Shown here piece by piece: positions 44,925-54,560 of a stretch of 64,000 bases of DNA. The notes under the pieces were generated by a model. That model did no database searches and was not told where the DNA came from. It worked only from the letters and a program-made list of their open reading frames with translations. How positions within the stretch are numbered: the first letter of the stretch is position 1; each line of letters starts with the position of its first letter. Source of the DNA: Alteromonas sp. KC3 (GTDB taxonomy: Bacteria > Pseudomonadota > Gammaproteobacteria > Enterobacterales > Alteromonadaceae); contig NZ_AP024235.1 in the NCBI RefSeq assembly GCF_016756315.1, positions 2,170,001 through 2,234,000 on the forward strand, read 5' to 3'. The position numbers were made by a program, and so were the translations under genes.

Positions 44925-45181
44925 GATAGCGCCCCTAACTTTATTACCACGTTAAGCGCAACAGATACTAGTAAAACACAGGCGCATTGAATGAGTGGTC
45001 TTTTCACCGATTCAAAACAAAAGAAATAGGTCATTAGCGCAGACCAGGTGATAAAACCTGCTACATAACCCACAAGCAACTTAACATCCACATCTAGCGG
45101 GATGAAATGATTAACATTGAGAATGAGGCTTGTACTTAGGAGCAACCCTATAAAAAACGAGGATAGCGTTTTACGCCACAT
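44921..45181 (-). CDS. Small three-helix membrane protein of the siderophore operon
   Basis: The 86-residue protein is almost entirely hydrophobic: SSFFIGLLLSTSLILNV, LLVGYVAGFITWSALMTYFF and LIQCACVLLVSVALNVVI. It overlaps the genes on both sides (11 bases before, 4 bases after). Such proteins (DUF3649-type) often accompany PepSY reductases and may be accessory subunits. Function is unknown. Confidence 0.75.
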   Translation of the reverse strand: MWRKTLSSFFIGLLLSTSLILNVNHFIPLDVDVKLLVGYVAGFITWSALMTYFFCFESVKRPLIQCACVLLVSVALNVVIKLGALS

Positions 45182-45533
45182 AGTGACCTCCCACTACGCC
45201 AACCAAACCCACTACAAATGCCAGGAAAAATGCCAAAACTGCGCCATAGGTGATAACCATCAGGCGGCTTTTTTCGTGGGCTGAAACCAGTGTTACCAAT
45301 ACAAAGTTCATCATTACAATGGTAATAATGGCAAAGCACGTAGCCCACACATTAAGCTGAGTACTTAACAACACTCCGCTTAGTAAGATAGCGCCGATAA
45401 ATAGTGTGAGTGATACTGGTTTGGACATGGGGGAAGCGGTACTTCTTTGATGAGGGGAAGAGAAGTAAAGCGCAGCACATCCTCCCCATAACGCTTCATA
45501 CGCAACGAGTTTTGTGAGTAAAAATACGGTCAT
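45171..45533 (-). CDS. Small multi-helix membrane protein (DUF3325-like) of the siderophore operon
   Basis: The 120-residue protein has a hydrophobic start (VFLLTKLVAYEALWGGCAALYF) and three further helices, with a short hydrophilic SSPHQRSTASPMSK segment between. It resembles the DUF3325 proteins found beside PepSY/PiuB-type genes; the match is from memory. It starts 29 bases after asbF. Confidence 0.7.
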   Translation of the reverse strand: MTVFLLTKLVAYEALWGGCAALYFSSPHQRSTASPMSKPVSLTLFIGAILLSGVLLSTQLNVWATCFAIITIVMMNFVLVTLVSAHEKSRLMVITYGAVLAFFLAFVVGLVGVVGGHYVA

Positions 45534-45562
45534 CGCCTGGTTATATCCTTATAAATATTGTT

Positions 45563-46408
45563 TTACATTGCTTCAGCAATGGCCAATGACTGGCTTATTT
45601 TTTGAAGTTTGTATCGATCTTGACTAAGAATGTTTTTGGCATTGTTGCCAAACCACTCTAGTGAAGAATCGATATTGCGAAGCGCGGAGTTCGAATAGAG
45701 ATATTCGATAAACTTTTTGTAATCCACAATCCCTTCAAAGATAGGCACCATGCCCTCTCTGGAGCCCGCAGCAGCATAAACATTGTCTGGGGCGAATACA
45801 TTTAGGTGTTCACTGCTGCTTATGTTTTTGAAATGGAAATGATTAATGTACGGCGACAGTTGCTCACAAGCGTTTACTACATCCTCACCGGCTTCCCATA
45901 CGTGCAGGACGTCATAGTTCAATTGCAGGTTTTGCCTTTGAACAGCATTAAACATTTCGACGGTTGAACTTACCGAGTCGGCGTACGTGTTGGGATGAGT
46001 TTCTATCACCAAATTTAAATCGTATTCGGCCAGCCAATCGCATACGGTTTGTAAACGCTGAAACAACAAAGCTTTACGTTGCTCATTCATTCCGGCACTG
46101 GCTTCATTACTCGCAAACGTACGAATTTTGCTAGCCCCCCAGTGTTTGGCCAATCGACACAAACGATGTACCTTAAAATACAGTGCGTCGTTACTGTCAA
46201 AAAGCGGCAAGTAGTCGCTTAGCATTGTTACTCTGAGGCCGTAGTTGGCTATCCAGTCTTTACTGTATTCTGGCTGTTCTTCAAGGTTAGTCGCGTGAGC
46301 GCCCCATAGCTCAATGCCTTGAAATCCATTGCTTACAGACCACTTTGCTATTTCTGCAATTGAAATTAATTGATGCCTGAAGGTAATCGTACACACTGAT
46401 AGGTTCAT
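45563..46408 (-). CDS. asbF: 3-dehydroshikimate dehydratase AsbF
   Basis: AsbF converts 3-dehydroshikimate to 3,4-dihydroxybenzoate, the catechol of petrobactin. The 281-residue TIM barrel keeps the AsbF pattern: LSVCTITFRHQLISIAEIA, NGFQGIELWGAHATNL, LVIETHPNTYADS, INHFHFKNIS, VFAPDNVYAAAGSREGMV and DSSLEWFGNNAKNIL. The metal-binding Glu and His residues of the family are retained. The ATGA overlap with the AsbD/E gene shows coupling. I consider this assignment very strong. Confidence 0.95.
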   Translation of the reverse strand: MNLSVCTITFRHQLISIAEIAKWSVSNGFQGIELWGAHATNLEEQPEYSKDWIANYGLRVTMLSDYLPLFDSNDALYFKVHRLCRLAKHWGASKIRTFASNEASAGMNEQRKALLFQRLQTVCDWLAEYDLNLVIETHPNTYADSVSSTVEMFNAVQRQNLQLNYDVLHVWEAGEDVVNACEQLSPYINHFHFKNISSSEHLNVFAPDNVYAAAGSREGMVPIFEGIVDYKKFIEYLYSNSALRNIDSSLEWFGNNAKNILSQDRYKLQKISQSLAIAEAM

Positions 46409-47715
46409 ATCGCTGTCTCCAATAGCGCTTTTTCAGTGCAAGCGTTGTCAAGTTGATGAAACGCTAGCCATTGAAGGAAAACGCTATGAAGTTTTTGTTT
46501 AATCTTTTGCTCAGTCATATCTTGTTTGTCTAATAACGCTAGCACTTCAGTGAATAAGTCAGACGTATCCATATTATCTTTCGCTAATTCAGCAAGCTTT
46601 AAGCAGCGGTATTGAATGGTTTTGTATGTCGAGACTAAGTTTTCTATCTCATCACACCACATTTCAAAGGTAACTTCTGGGAATCCGATATCTCGCCAGA
46701 AATAGGCAAAACCGTGTTCGTATGCGTATTTTCTGATAGCGAGTACGGGTATTTGTTTTAACGCGTCGCCTAACAATGACGGGGGGGATTTAGCATCATC
46801 TCTGTGCGCCAATACAATGTGTCGTATTGCATCGGTTAACACATTGCGATCAGCGTAAAATGCAGTATTAAAATACTCGGCAACTTGAGTGAGTGAAGAG
46901 GGCTTAATGTCATTACTATCAAAGACGTAGCCACCCTCAACGTGCTTGGAGGAAATCGCATTGATAATATCTTCTCGAGCAATCTCACCTTCCCACCTAA
47001 AATCAGGATCGAGCATAAGCCAGCGTGATGCATCCTGCGTTTTCTTCAACATAACGTAATGAGGAAAAGGGTTTTGGTTAAATTTGTTTTCTCGCTCGGG
47101 CAATAAATACATGTCCAACATAACCATGACGTTTTGTGTTGGTGAAGCAGTGTCGAGCTGCATTTCCAATGTCTTAACGTTGTCGGCTTTAGACTTTGCT
47201 TTGTCATACCAAGACGTTAACTGAACACCATAGAGTGCCTTATACCACTTGATGAAAAAATCATGGCTAATGCATTCATCGTGATAGGCCAGTGCATTTG
47301 CAGACGTTATCGCCACGTCAGCATCCCAAACACCAAAGTAAAAAGGTCGATGATCAACCGCTGATGACGCTTTGATGCACTCGCACAAACAGCTAACAAA
47401 GCAATGTACCTTGATGTCTTCAAAAGGCGTTTCTAACACATCATCTTCAGCACTTGCGTTGTCTACTTGTTGTTGATTTATTAAGAAGCGCGCGAGACTG
47501 CCCACCGTTTGCACATCTTCTTGTGATATTGCGCTTTCAGGTACATCGATATCATGCGAGAGCTCTAAATGGATAAGCACTTGCATAAGAATGACTGAGT
47601 CTATGTACAAGTCTTCATTCAAGCGTGCATCCTTAGAGAAAACAGACATATACTGGCATTCAATGTCATTGATAAGTATATGTTTAATCGCGTTAACAAT
47701 GCTTTCTATGTTCAT
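46405..47715 (-). CDS. AsbD-AsbE fusion (aryl carrier protein + petrobactin condensation enzyme)
   Basis: The 436-residue protein joins two asb functions. Residues ~1-80 are a carrier protein with the 4'-phosphopantetheine serine in EDLYIDSVILMQVL, corresponding to AsbD. Residues ~100-420 resemble AsbE, with a BtrH-like N-terminus (HCFVSCLCECIKAS, HRPFYFGVWDADVAI) and later helical C-terminal half. In Bacillus the two are separate genes; AsbE transfers the dihydroxybenzoyl group from AsbD to spermidine. A ~20-residue Asn/Asp/Glu-rich linker joins the parts. It overlaps asbC and asbF by 4 bases each. Confidence 0.9.
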   Translation of the reverse strand: MNIESIVNAIKHILINDIECQYMSVFSKDARLNEDLYIDSVILMQVLIHLELSHDIDVPESAISQEDVQTVGSLARFLINQQQVDNASAEDDVLETPFEDIKVHCFVSCLCECIKASSAVDHRPFYFGVWDADVAITSANALAYHDECISHDFFIKWYKALYGVQLTSWYDKAKSKADNVKTLEMQLDTASPTQNVMVMLDMYLLPERENKFNQNPFPHYVMLKKTQDASRWLMLDPDFRWEGEIAREDIINAISSKHVEGGYVFDSNDIKPSSLTQVAEYFNTAFYADRNVLTDAIRHIVLAHRDDAKSPPSLLGDALKQIPVLAIRKYAYEHGFAYFWRDIGFPEVTFEMWCDEIENLVSTYKTIQYRCLKLAELAKDNMDTSDLFTEVLALLDKQDMTEQKIKQKLHSVFLQWLAFHQLDNACTEKALLETAI

Positions 47716-49076
47716 GATGGCACCTTTTCAGATAGCGCCTTATCAGGTGCAGACACTGTTACCTGTTTAGTCTTCTGCTGCATACCGAGGGTATCGATTT
47801 TCGAAAGGTATGCGTTGGCAATCGCTTTTCTATTTACTTTGCCATTAGGTAAACGCGTAATTGAATCGACTTGTATAAAGTCAAAAGGCACTTGATAGGC
47901 AGCAAGGTGCTTATGACACCATACTTTAAACGACGCTTTATCTTCGGCTGTAAACTGATGGTTTGCACAATACTGCAAGTAAGCGCGGTAACCAGCGTGC
48001 TTATCGGGCATTTTGAACAATACCGCATCGTTGATATCAGGATGCGTTAGCACCACGTCTTCAACGTCTTTAGGGTAAACATTGAGTCCCGAGACAATGA
48101 TGGTGTCATCTTGCCTCGCTACAAAATGCAGCTGTTTTTTACCCTTTCTATTGTCAAAATACCCTAGGTCGTTGGTGTGGATTTTAGCGCACTGGCCATC
48201 AAGAGGTTGCTTTACGTTAATCACTATCTCAGCGGGCGCTGCTAGGCTCTCGCCTGCCTCGACTTCAAGATGGCCGAGCACCTCTCCTATCGTATTAGTG
48301 TTATCAACATATTCACTAACAGCCACACACCCTGCTTCGGAACACCCGTATTGTTGGAAGAAATGGTTAACCTTGGCTTTGGCACGCAAGAACACCGGTG
48401 CTGACATTAACGTTCCAGATGTCATTACAGCATGCAATTTACTGTTTTTAGGCCACAGCATACATACTGTGTCTATCATAGACGGTGAAGAGTACAATAA
48501 AGGTTTGTCTAGTGTTAACAGTGTTTTTAGTAAGTGTTTAGGGTTAATGCTTGTAAATACTCTCGGGTGTTTACCTCTTGCAAGGCCAACAAAAATGCCG
48601 CAGATAAGCCCATATGAATGCGTAATTGGGCAAGCGATCACGGGAGACATCGAATTGGGCGCGGTAAAATGAGCCACATACGCTGCCACTTCTTGGTCAA
48701 TGCTGCGCCAAGAACGTTTAATACTTTTTGGCTCGCCAGTAGTTCCTGAGCTCATTTGTATTAAACCCGGTGCGGTATCTTGTTGTTCGTTTTCTGGTAT
48801 ACAGATAACATTCTCCAATGTCCCGTATAACAGTGTATAGCAGCCCGCTTTTTCGGCATATTTACGGGCCAAGCTTTCGGGGGTACTCGCGTGTATTGGC
48901 ATAACGGTAAGGCCATGCTCTTTTGCATAAAAACACAGTGAGAGCCAATCTACGGTACTTTCTATACAAACCGCCACACTGCCTTTTTCGGGATCAAGGT
49001 GTAGGGCGTTGCTAAAGCGTTCAAATTTTGAATTTATCTGTTGTGCGGTGATGACGTGTTCATCAATACTAAGCAT
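47712..49076 (-). CDS. asbC: 3,4-dihydroxybenzoate-AMP ligase AsbC
   Basis: The 454-residue ANL-superfamily enzyme activates 3,4-dihydroxybenzoate and loads the AsbD carrier domain. The adenylation core motif is MSSGTTGEPKSIKRSW, the middle is FFQQYGCSEAGCVA, the hinge region is ARQDDTIIVSGLNVYP and the C-terminal catalytic lysine is in LPNGKVNRKAI. The ATG at 49076 was chosen because GGAG lies 6 bases upstream; a GTG at 49088 is less likely. It overlaps asbB by 8 bases. Confidence 0.92.
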   Translation of the reverse strand: MLSIDEHVITAQQINSKFERFSNALHLDPEKGSVAVCIESTVDWLSLCFYAKEHGLTVMPIHASTPESLARKYAEKAGCYTLLYGTLENVICIPENEQQDTAPGLIQMSSGTTGEPKSIKRSWRSIDQEVAAYVAHFTAPNSMSPVIACPITHSYGLICGIFVGLARGKHPRVFTSINPKHLLKTLLTLDKPLLYSSPSMIDTVCMLWPKNSKLHAVMTSGTLMSAPVFLRAKAKVNHFFQQYGCSEAGCVAVSEYVDNTNTIGEVLGHLEVEAGESLAAPAEIVINVKQPLDGQCAKIHTNDLGYFDNRKGKKQLHFVARQDDTIIVSGLNVYPKDVEDVVLTHPDINDAVLFKMPDKHAGYRAYLQYCANHQFTAEDKASFKVWCHKHLAAYQVPFDFIQVDSITRLPNGKVNRKAIANAYLSKIDTLGMQQKTKQVTVSAPDKALSEKVPS

Positions 49077-50913
49077 GTGATTCTCCACAAGCGTGTTCGA
49101 AAAAGGTTGCTAACGGGTTGTCGATGGTGTGATGAAATTCGTCTAGCGCTTTGTTAGCACTAAGCTTTTTCTTTAGAAGTGACTCGGTAATAATACTTTT
49201 CTCAAACAAGTTAATTTTGTTTAAGCGTGCGGTGGCAGTCACCCCGCTGTTGTTGTAGCTTGCTATAGCGGCGTACACCTTTGACCAAAAGTGCGTTTCG
49301 TCACAGTAGTTGTGCAAAGCAAAGAGAGTAGATAGTTCAGTTAAGTTGTATACAAAGACGGTATCGACAAATAATTCGCGTAGCGCTTCGGTATTGTCCA
49401 TCCAATAGTAATGATTGGCCGGTGCGTTGACGTAATCGCCATGAATGCTGTTAAAGTCTGGTGCTGTTGCGCGATTGTTTAAAAAGTCAGGCACGTACTC
49501 TAAACTTTCATGGAAATCTCTTAAAATCACTTTTGTTGGTAACCCATCTCTTAGCACCAGTGACATATTTTGTGCATGGGCTTCTACGGCAATGCCATGA
49601 AAAGCAAGAAGATGCCAAACGGGAATAATGGCGGTATTAATGAGTGCATCAAGCCAAACATCCACGCCAAACTTCTCTATCCAGCGAGCAACAAAAGGTT
49701 TACCGTCCCACTCTGTCGCTGCCAAAGCAGCAAACGGTACGGTGTGAACACCTGGCTCGTTTAGCACACTCGCATCGCGAAAAATGGCACTAAGGCTGGG
49801 TGAAAGTGTTGTAGCCCAATGCTGTTTATTACCTTCATCAACAGTGTCACCACTGTCCGGCTTAACGACTACAATACCTGCGTACTCTTTTTGAATAGAC
49901 AACACGTTGCGTTTTTGAAGCCATGCATCATTTTCAATAAGGTCGTGAAGCCAATTTGAGAGATGGGGCGCAGTGCACACTGAATGTGGCTCTACCGTGC
50001 GCAATGATGATGTGTTCACCACATTAAGCGGTAGTTTGATACTGGCTTTGTTTACGTTACTTGTATTAAGTAAGGTTCTAAGCGAAATACTTGCCTGATA
50101 ATCGTCGCCGGCTGAACCAAGCCAGAATACATCGCCATTTTTTAGTGGCTGTATGAGAGACGCTTTCACGTAATTCCATTGCCATGGATGTATAGGCAGC
50201 AACCCAAAATGTGAAGACGAAATCCCTTTTTCGCGCATTAAGTCGAACAGTAACTTAAAGGTTGAAGCCCCTAACTCCCTCTTCCAAAAAGACTGTTCAC
50301 TTTCACCATCATAATGAGAGGCTAAAAACTCATGTTTTATTGCTAACCATTGCAATTTAAACGTTTTTCCACATTCTGGGCCATAAGCTTCATGATCCTT
50401 AACACTAAATCCGCTTCTTGATTTGAAGCACGGGTGATAAGGATGCCCTTCGAAAAGGGCAGACTCTAAACGAATGTGGCTAAGTGCTCTTCTGCTAATG
50501 ACGGGTGCAACGTTATTGCGGTTCCATTGACAAAGCGTTAGTGTGTGGACGAGTTCATCAAATAGTTTTGTTCGCTTGGCATCATCATAAGGTAGACAAC
50601 GAATAATGCGCGCTACATCCTTTAGCGTAAGAGGTCTTTCATTGAGGTAGAGCGTGTTGTCTTCTAATCGCACGCGGCTAAAAAAGGTGTACTTTCCCTT
50701 TGCGCGCAACGTCATATTTTTTATTTCTACCGTGAAAGTACTATCTTCAAATGTAAAATTAACGAGTTTTTCGAAAAGCAGCGCTTCTACGAACTGTCTT
50801 ACCACTCTTTTTTCGTCGTCACAGATAGCTAAGTCAATGATGGCTGGCTCAGACGCCGACCCAGCATCACAAAACCCTGGTATGCGCTTTTCATTAAGAT
50901 TGTTAAAAGGCAT
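49069..50913 (-). CDS. asbB: NIS siderophore synthetase AsbB
   Basis: The 614-residue IucA/IucC-type ligase shows the NIS synthetase elements: EGHPYHPCFKSRSGF in the ATP-binding part, LLPIHPWQWNYV, SIKLPLNVVNTSSLRT and the FhuF-like C-terminal half with AVEAHAQNMSLVLRDG and RDFHES. It condenses citrate with (dihydroxybenzoyl)spermidine using ATP. It overlaps asbA by 11 bases. It is named B by order; exact substrate preference is inferred. Confidence 0.92.
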   Translation of the reverse strand: MPFNNLNEKRIPGFCDAGSASEPAIIDLAICDDEKRVVRQFVEALLFEKLVNFTFEDSTFTVEIKNMTLRAKGKYTFFSRVRLEDNTLYLNERPLTLKDVARIIRCLPYDDAKRTKLFDELVHTLTLCQWNRNNVAPVISRRALSHIRLESALFEGHPYHPCFKSRSGFSVKDHEAYGPECGKTFKLQWLAIKHEFLASHYDGESEQSFWKRELGASTFKLLFDLMREKGISSSHFGLLPIHPWQWNYVKASLIQPLKNGDVFWLGSAGDDYQASISLRTLLNTSNVNKASIKLPLNVVNTSSLRTVEPHSVCTAPHLSNWLHDLIENDAWLQKRNVLSIQKEYAGIVVVKPDSGDTVDEGNKQHWATTLSPSLSAIFRDASVLNEPGVHTVPFAALAATEWDGKPFVARWIEKFGVDVWLDALINTAIIPVWHLLAFHGIAVEAHAQNMSLVLRDGLPTKVILRDFHESLEYVPDFLNNRATAPDFNSIHGDYVNAPANHYYWMDNTEALRELFVDTVFVYNLTELSTLFALHNYCDETHFWSKVYAAIASYNNSGVTATARLNKINLFEKSIITESLLKKKLSANKALDEFHHTIDNPLATFFEHACGESHA

Positions 50914-52819
50914 TTTCAGTTACCTTTCTTGATTTGCTTTGCGCTTTTTCAGCATGTGAAGGCAGACAGTGTGTGGTCTTTGACAAAGGTAGCAGCGGGT
51001 TGTTTACCCATACATATACCGCTAGTTCGTCTTCAGCCTCCAATTCATCCACGTCTTCAACTCGCGTAAGCAAATTGGCCTTAAAGGGCAGCTTTTCGCG
51101 CTGTAGTACCGAACGTACAAGTGCACTGCCTTGTGCGCCAAGCGTTGGCAATATCGAAGACAATCGTTTGTGAACGACTTGAAGTAATGACGATTCACTG
51201 GCGAGTTGGTCGATGCCAAGTCGATTTACTACTGCAAACAATTGGTTGAAAAACAGGTAATAAGTAAAGCGGTTGATAATCATTTCTTCGCCATAGAACA
51301 AGTCTTTACATGCCGTTAAGTGAGGTTCCATGGTTTCCAGAATTTGTTGTCGTTCCTTCGATAGGTAAAAGCCTTGATTGTCTCGGTAGTAATATGCCGA
51401 CGGGTATCCCTTTGTTAAGTCGAGTAACGAGTTTTGCTGGTGGGCTTCCAATGCGATGCCGCATTGATCAAACAACCGAATTGCGGGCTCTATTGCACAG
51501 TCTAAATACCGATTAAACCATGTTTCTGTCACTGTCTGTGGTGACGTCTGTTCGCGCTGCGCCAGCAGGTGTATTACTTCGGCGAGTTTAGAGTTATCGC
51601 CATCAAATAACGGCTCTTGTACCAGTGCCGCAATAGACTGTGTACCACCAAGGCCAACATTCTCATTTTGGGTCGTAAACGGGTTGTCCCTTAGGATGAG
51701 TTCAAACCCACTTTCACCACCGTTTCCAAGGTCAAGTGAGATGTATGCTGGGTCATCAATGAATTTAAAACTGGGAAATATCGAAGAAAAGCCGAGTCGC
51801 TTAAGCAATCTACATAGCGTGACACCTGCTTCTAGCTCATGATGCATATTCTTTCTAAGCGAATTGGTGACTTTTACCGGGATAGACAGTTTAACCATAT
51901 AATCCAGGTCTTCGTTATAGACCGTTCTTACGGACGACGTAGGCTTGAATGCTGGCCCAAATTCACCAAGGTCAATCAATGACCCTTCGGAGAGTAGCGT
52001 TTTTATATGCTCGCTGGATAGTAACCATGCTGCCTGTAATGGATGTACTGCAATTAGTTTTAGATTTTGTTGACGCAATGTCTCAATCGTTGATTTTGTT
52101 GATGAATCACCATCGCTAAGTGCGATATTCTCAAGAATGTCAAATGCACAGGTATCGGTTGCGCTATTTGAAACGGTTAGCGCTAGCTTTGCAGCGAAAT
52201 AGTGCAGTTTAAATTTGCCTTGTAACTCTGGTGTATAAGCTTCATGCTGCCAACGATGCATTCCCTGTCGCGACTTTGGCGTAGGGTGAAGCCAGTGGCC
52301 AAACAAAATTGCCTGCTCTGTATCAATAAACTTATTACTGTTAAGCGCTTCGTCCCCTTCTCTATTCTCTAAATAGAGCGACATTATCTGGTGACTTTCA
52401 ATCGTTCTCGCGTACAGTTCTAGCTGGCGCTCTGACAGCTCTAGCCTGTGTTCTGATTGATGTTCGTCGCCTTTAGTGCGCGTATTAGTTGCGCTATAAA
52501 TTTCATCGATGAGCAATAAAATAGCGTTCATCAATGAAACTTCTTGCCATTTAAAGCTATTTGGCAGTTGCTTATACACGGTAGTAAACGTGTGGCGTCC
52601 CACCACAGAGCGGTATGATGCTGCAAAACACACTCTTGTGTTACTTGACGTAAGATAGAGTTCTACTGCGTGTTTGTCGCGTTGATGTAATGGGATCCCT
52701 GTTCTTACGACCCATTCTTCATTGGTGTGCCACACACCAGAATCAATTTCTTTCAAATATGCGTTTGCGAAAGCTTGAAACGACGCATTGTTAGCTTGTG
52801 TTTTTGCGGCTGAAGTCAT
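50903..52819 (-). CDS. asbA: NIS siderophore synthetase AsbA
   Basis: The 638-residue IucA/IucC-type ligase has the matching elements HWLHPTPKSRQGM, LIAVHPLQAAWLL, VKLSIPVKVTNSLRKN, GIALEAHQQNSLLDL and AYYYRDNQGFYL. In petrobactin synthesis AsbA makes the first citrate-spermidine bond. It is the first gene of the operon, and a Fur-like box lies 42 bases before its ATG. Confidence 0.92.
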   Translation of the reverse strand: MTSAAKTQANNASFQAFANAYLKEIDSGVWHTNEEWVVRTGIPLHQRDKHAVELYLTSSNTRVCFAASYRSVVGRHTFTTVYKQLPNSFKWQEVSLMNAILLLIDEIYSATNTRTKGDEHQSEHRLELSERQLELYARTIESHQIMSLYLENREGDEALNSNKFIDTEQAILFGHWLHPTPKSRQGMHRWQHEAYTPELQGKFKLHYFAAKLALTVSNSATDTCAFDILENIALSDGDSSTKSTIETLRQQNLKLIAVHPLQAAWLLSSEHIKTLLSEGSLIDLGEFGPAFKPTSSVRTVYNEDLDYMVKLSIPVKVTNSLRKNMHHELEAGVTLCRLLKRLGFSSIFPSFKFIDDPAYISLDLGNGGESGFELILRDNPFTTQNENVGLGGTQSIAALVQEPLFDGDNSKLAEVIHLLAQREQTSPQTVTETWFNRYLDCAIEPAIRLFDQCGIALEAHQQNSLLDLTKGYPSAYYYRDNQGFYLSKERQQILETMEPHLTACKDLFYGEEMIINRFTYYLFFNQLFAVVNRLGIDQLASESSLLQVVHKRLSSILPTLGAQGSALVRSVLQREKLPFKANLLTRVEDVDELEAEDELAVYVWVNNPLLPLSKTTHCLPSHAEKAQSKSRKVTENAF

Positions 52820-52862
52820 GCAAAGACCTTTGTAAAAGGATCAAATTACCGCGCCAATCTAT

Positions 52863-52877
52863 TGAGAATGGTTTTCA
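52863..52877. promoter_or_regulatory. Fur-like box upstream of asbA
   Basis: Read on the minus strand, TGAAAACCATTCTCA matches the 7-1-7 Fur consensus at 11 of 14 positions (plus-strand region 52861-52880). It lies just upstream of asbA and fits iron repression of the operon. Confidence 0.65.
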
Positions 52878-52940
52878 TTAGCAACCGTTTTTACATTTGT
52901 TACATGTGCACAATTTTCACGCTCACTTTGATAGTCTAAT

Positions 52941-54350
52941 TCAGAGTTTTACGTTTTGACCTTTATCAAAGCCGTCTTCGAAGCCTTGGTTTGATTTGTA
53001 ACTTTTGCGTATAAGAAACACCGCAAAACACAATGTGAGCCACTCTGCAGCGGGTAGCGCAATGAGAAATGATATTGTTGGCTCAATATCGCCAAATAAG
53101 CTGACTGACCATACAAAATGAAATGTTGCGGCTAACAAGCCTACAGGTAACACAACACTTCTACACAATGCGATTGCCGCCGACTCAAAGGGTTTTTCAA
53201 TAGCGGTTAAAAATACACTAAGTAAAATATTGCACCCATTGACAAGGAACAGCGGCCACATAATAGCCATTATGTTTATGGCAAAATAAGCGGTTTGATG
53301 ATCGGATGAATCTAAAAAGACACCAACGATGACTTCACCGTAAAACACAAGACAAGCTGAGACTACAAGGCCTAGAAGTATTGAGGTACCCAATGCCACT
53401 GATAAAAAGTCACTTACTCTGTCGTTGTTTTTTGCCCCTCGGTTGTAACTCACCAACAAATGCATAGCATCTGCAATGCCGAAACTCACCATAACGCTTA
53501 AAAAGATAAGGTAATTAACAACGCTGTAAGCGGCAACACCTTCACTGCCAGCACGCATCACCATTAATGTATTGATGACGAGAAAAAGCACGCCCACTGA
53601 TACTTCATTTGTAAATTCTGAAAGTCCATTTTTAACGACCCGAGCGATACGCCGCCAAGGCTTATTGAACATAGAGAGCGTTAATACACGGTCTTTGTCT
53701 CTAAAGTACATAAGCAGCAATAAGCACTGTGTACCTTGTGCCAATGCTGTCGCATAAGCTGCGCCGGAAATTCCGTAGTCTAGGTAACCCACAAACGCCA
53801 TATCCAACACGATGTTTACCAGAGCGCCAACGACCAAAGCCACAGTGGCAAGTTTGGTGTAGCCATCGGCCCGCACTAAGTAATAAAGAACCATACAAGG
53901 AAATTGAAGAATAAAAACCCACCTGATTATTGAAAAATACTCTCGGGCAAGGGGCACAATATCAGCGGGAATATACAGTAACCAAAATAAAACCGGCTCT
54001 GCAATGTAGCTCACCAAAGCAAGACATGTATTTAGTGCGACTGTAACGATAAGTACTTGCGTAAACAACGCACTGGAAGACTCGGTATCTCCCTTCCCCA
54101 TGAAGGTACCTATAGAAACGCTAGCGCCTATAGCTAACATTAATGAAAGCGCTACAAGCAGCGTAACATAAGGAAGAAGTAGTGATATTGCTGCAAGCCC
54201 CTGTGCACCAACATATTTACCAATAAAAATGCCATCCACCACGTTTGCCGTTGTAAGAGCCATCAGGCCAATAAGCGACACAAAAGTATGTTTAAAGAAC
54301 GTGGTTAATACAGGACGCGATAGGATTTCTTCTTTTGTTTGTAGAGACAT
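52941..54350 (-). CDS. MATE-family efflux transporter
   Basis: The 469-residue protein has twelve hydrophobic helices with a MATE-type N-terminus (TFVSLIGLMALTTANVVDGIFIGKYVGAQGLAAISL) and the duplicated middle FGIADAMHLLVSYNRGAKN. Transport is usually driven by Na+ or H+. It lies upstream of asbA in the same direction and divergent from the receptor gene, so it is a candidate exporter of petrobactin or its precursors. In Bacillus a different family (MFS ApeX) does this, so the assignment is contextual. Confidence 0.87.
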   Translation of the reverse strand: MSLQTKEEILSRPVLTTFFKHTFVSLIGLMALTTANVVDGIFIGKYVGAQGLAAISLLLPYVTLLVALSLMLAIGASVSIGTFMGKGDTESSSALFTQVLIVTVALNTCLALVSYIAEPVLFWLLYIPADIVPLAREYFSIIRWVFILQFPCMVLYYLVRADGYTKLATVALVVGALVNIVLDMAFVGYLDYGISGAAYATALAQGTQCLLLLMYFRDKDRVLTLSMFNKPWRRIARVVKNGLSEFTNEVSVGVLFLVINTLMVMRAGSEGVAAYSVVNYLIFLSVMVSFGIADAMHLLVSYNRGAKNNDRVSDFLSVALGTSILLGLVVSACLVFYGEVIVGVFLDSSDHQTAYFAINIMAIMWPLFLVNGCNILLSVFLTAIEKPFESAAIALCRSVVLPVGLLAATFHFVWSVSLFGDIEPTISFLIALPAAEWLTLCFAVFLIRKSYKSNQGFEDGFDKGQNVKL

Positions 54351-54520
54351 TATAGCTTCTCAAATACAGTAGACGAATAATCCTAAGTGGCTTATTGCCG
54401 TCATTCAATCAAGGTTACATTTGAGACGTTTGTTAACTACTTGTTACTTCTGAACAAAGCTGAATTGTAACAGTTGTAAAATCTATTTCTTTTTAGTGAT
54501 CTATGTTGATAATACGCAAA

Positions 54521-54535
54521 TGATAATAATTCACA
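54521..54535. promoter_or_regulatory. Fur box in front of the TonB-dependent receptor
   Basis: TGATAATAATTCACA matches the 7-1-7 Fur consensus at 12 of 14 positions, with a perfect left half. It ends 25 bases before the receptor ATG and about 170 bases before the divergent MATE gene. Confidence 0.75.
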
Positions 54536-54560
54536 TTTAGATGCAAGTAACAAGGTCACG

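Noticed and set aside
48082..48672. 196-residue plus-strand ORF
   Set aside because: It is an antisense shadow of asbC; the minus-strand frame carries all ANL motifs.
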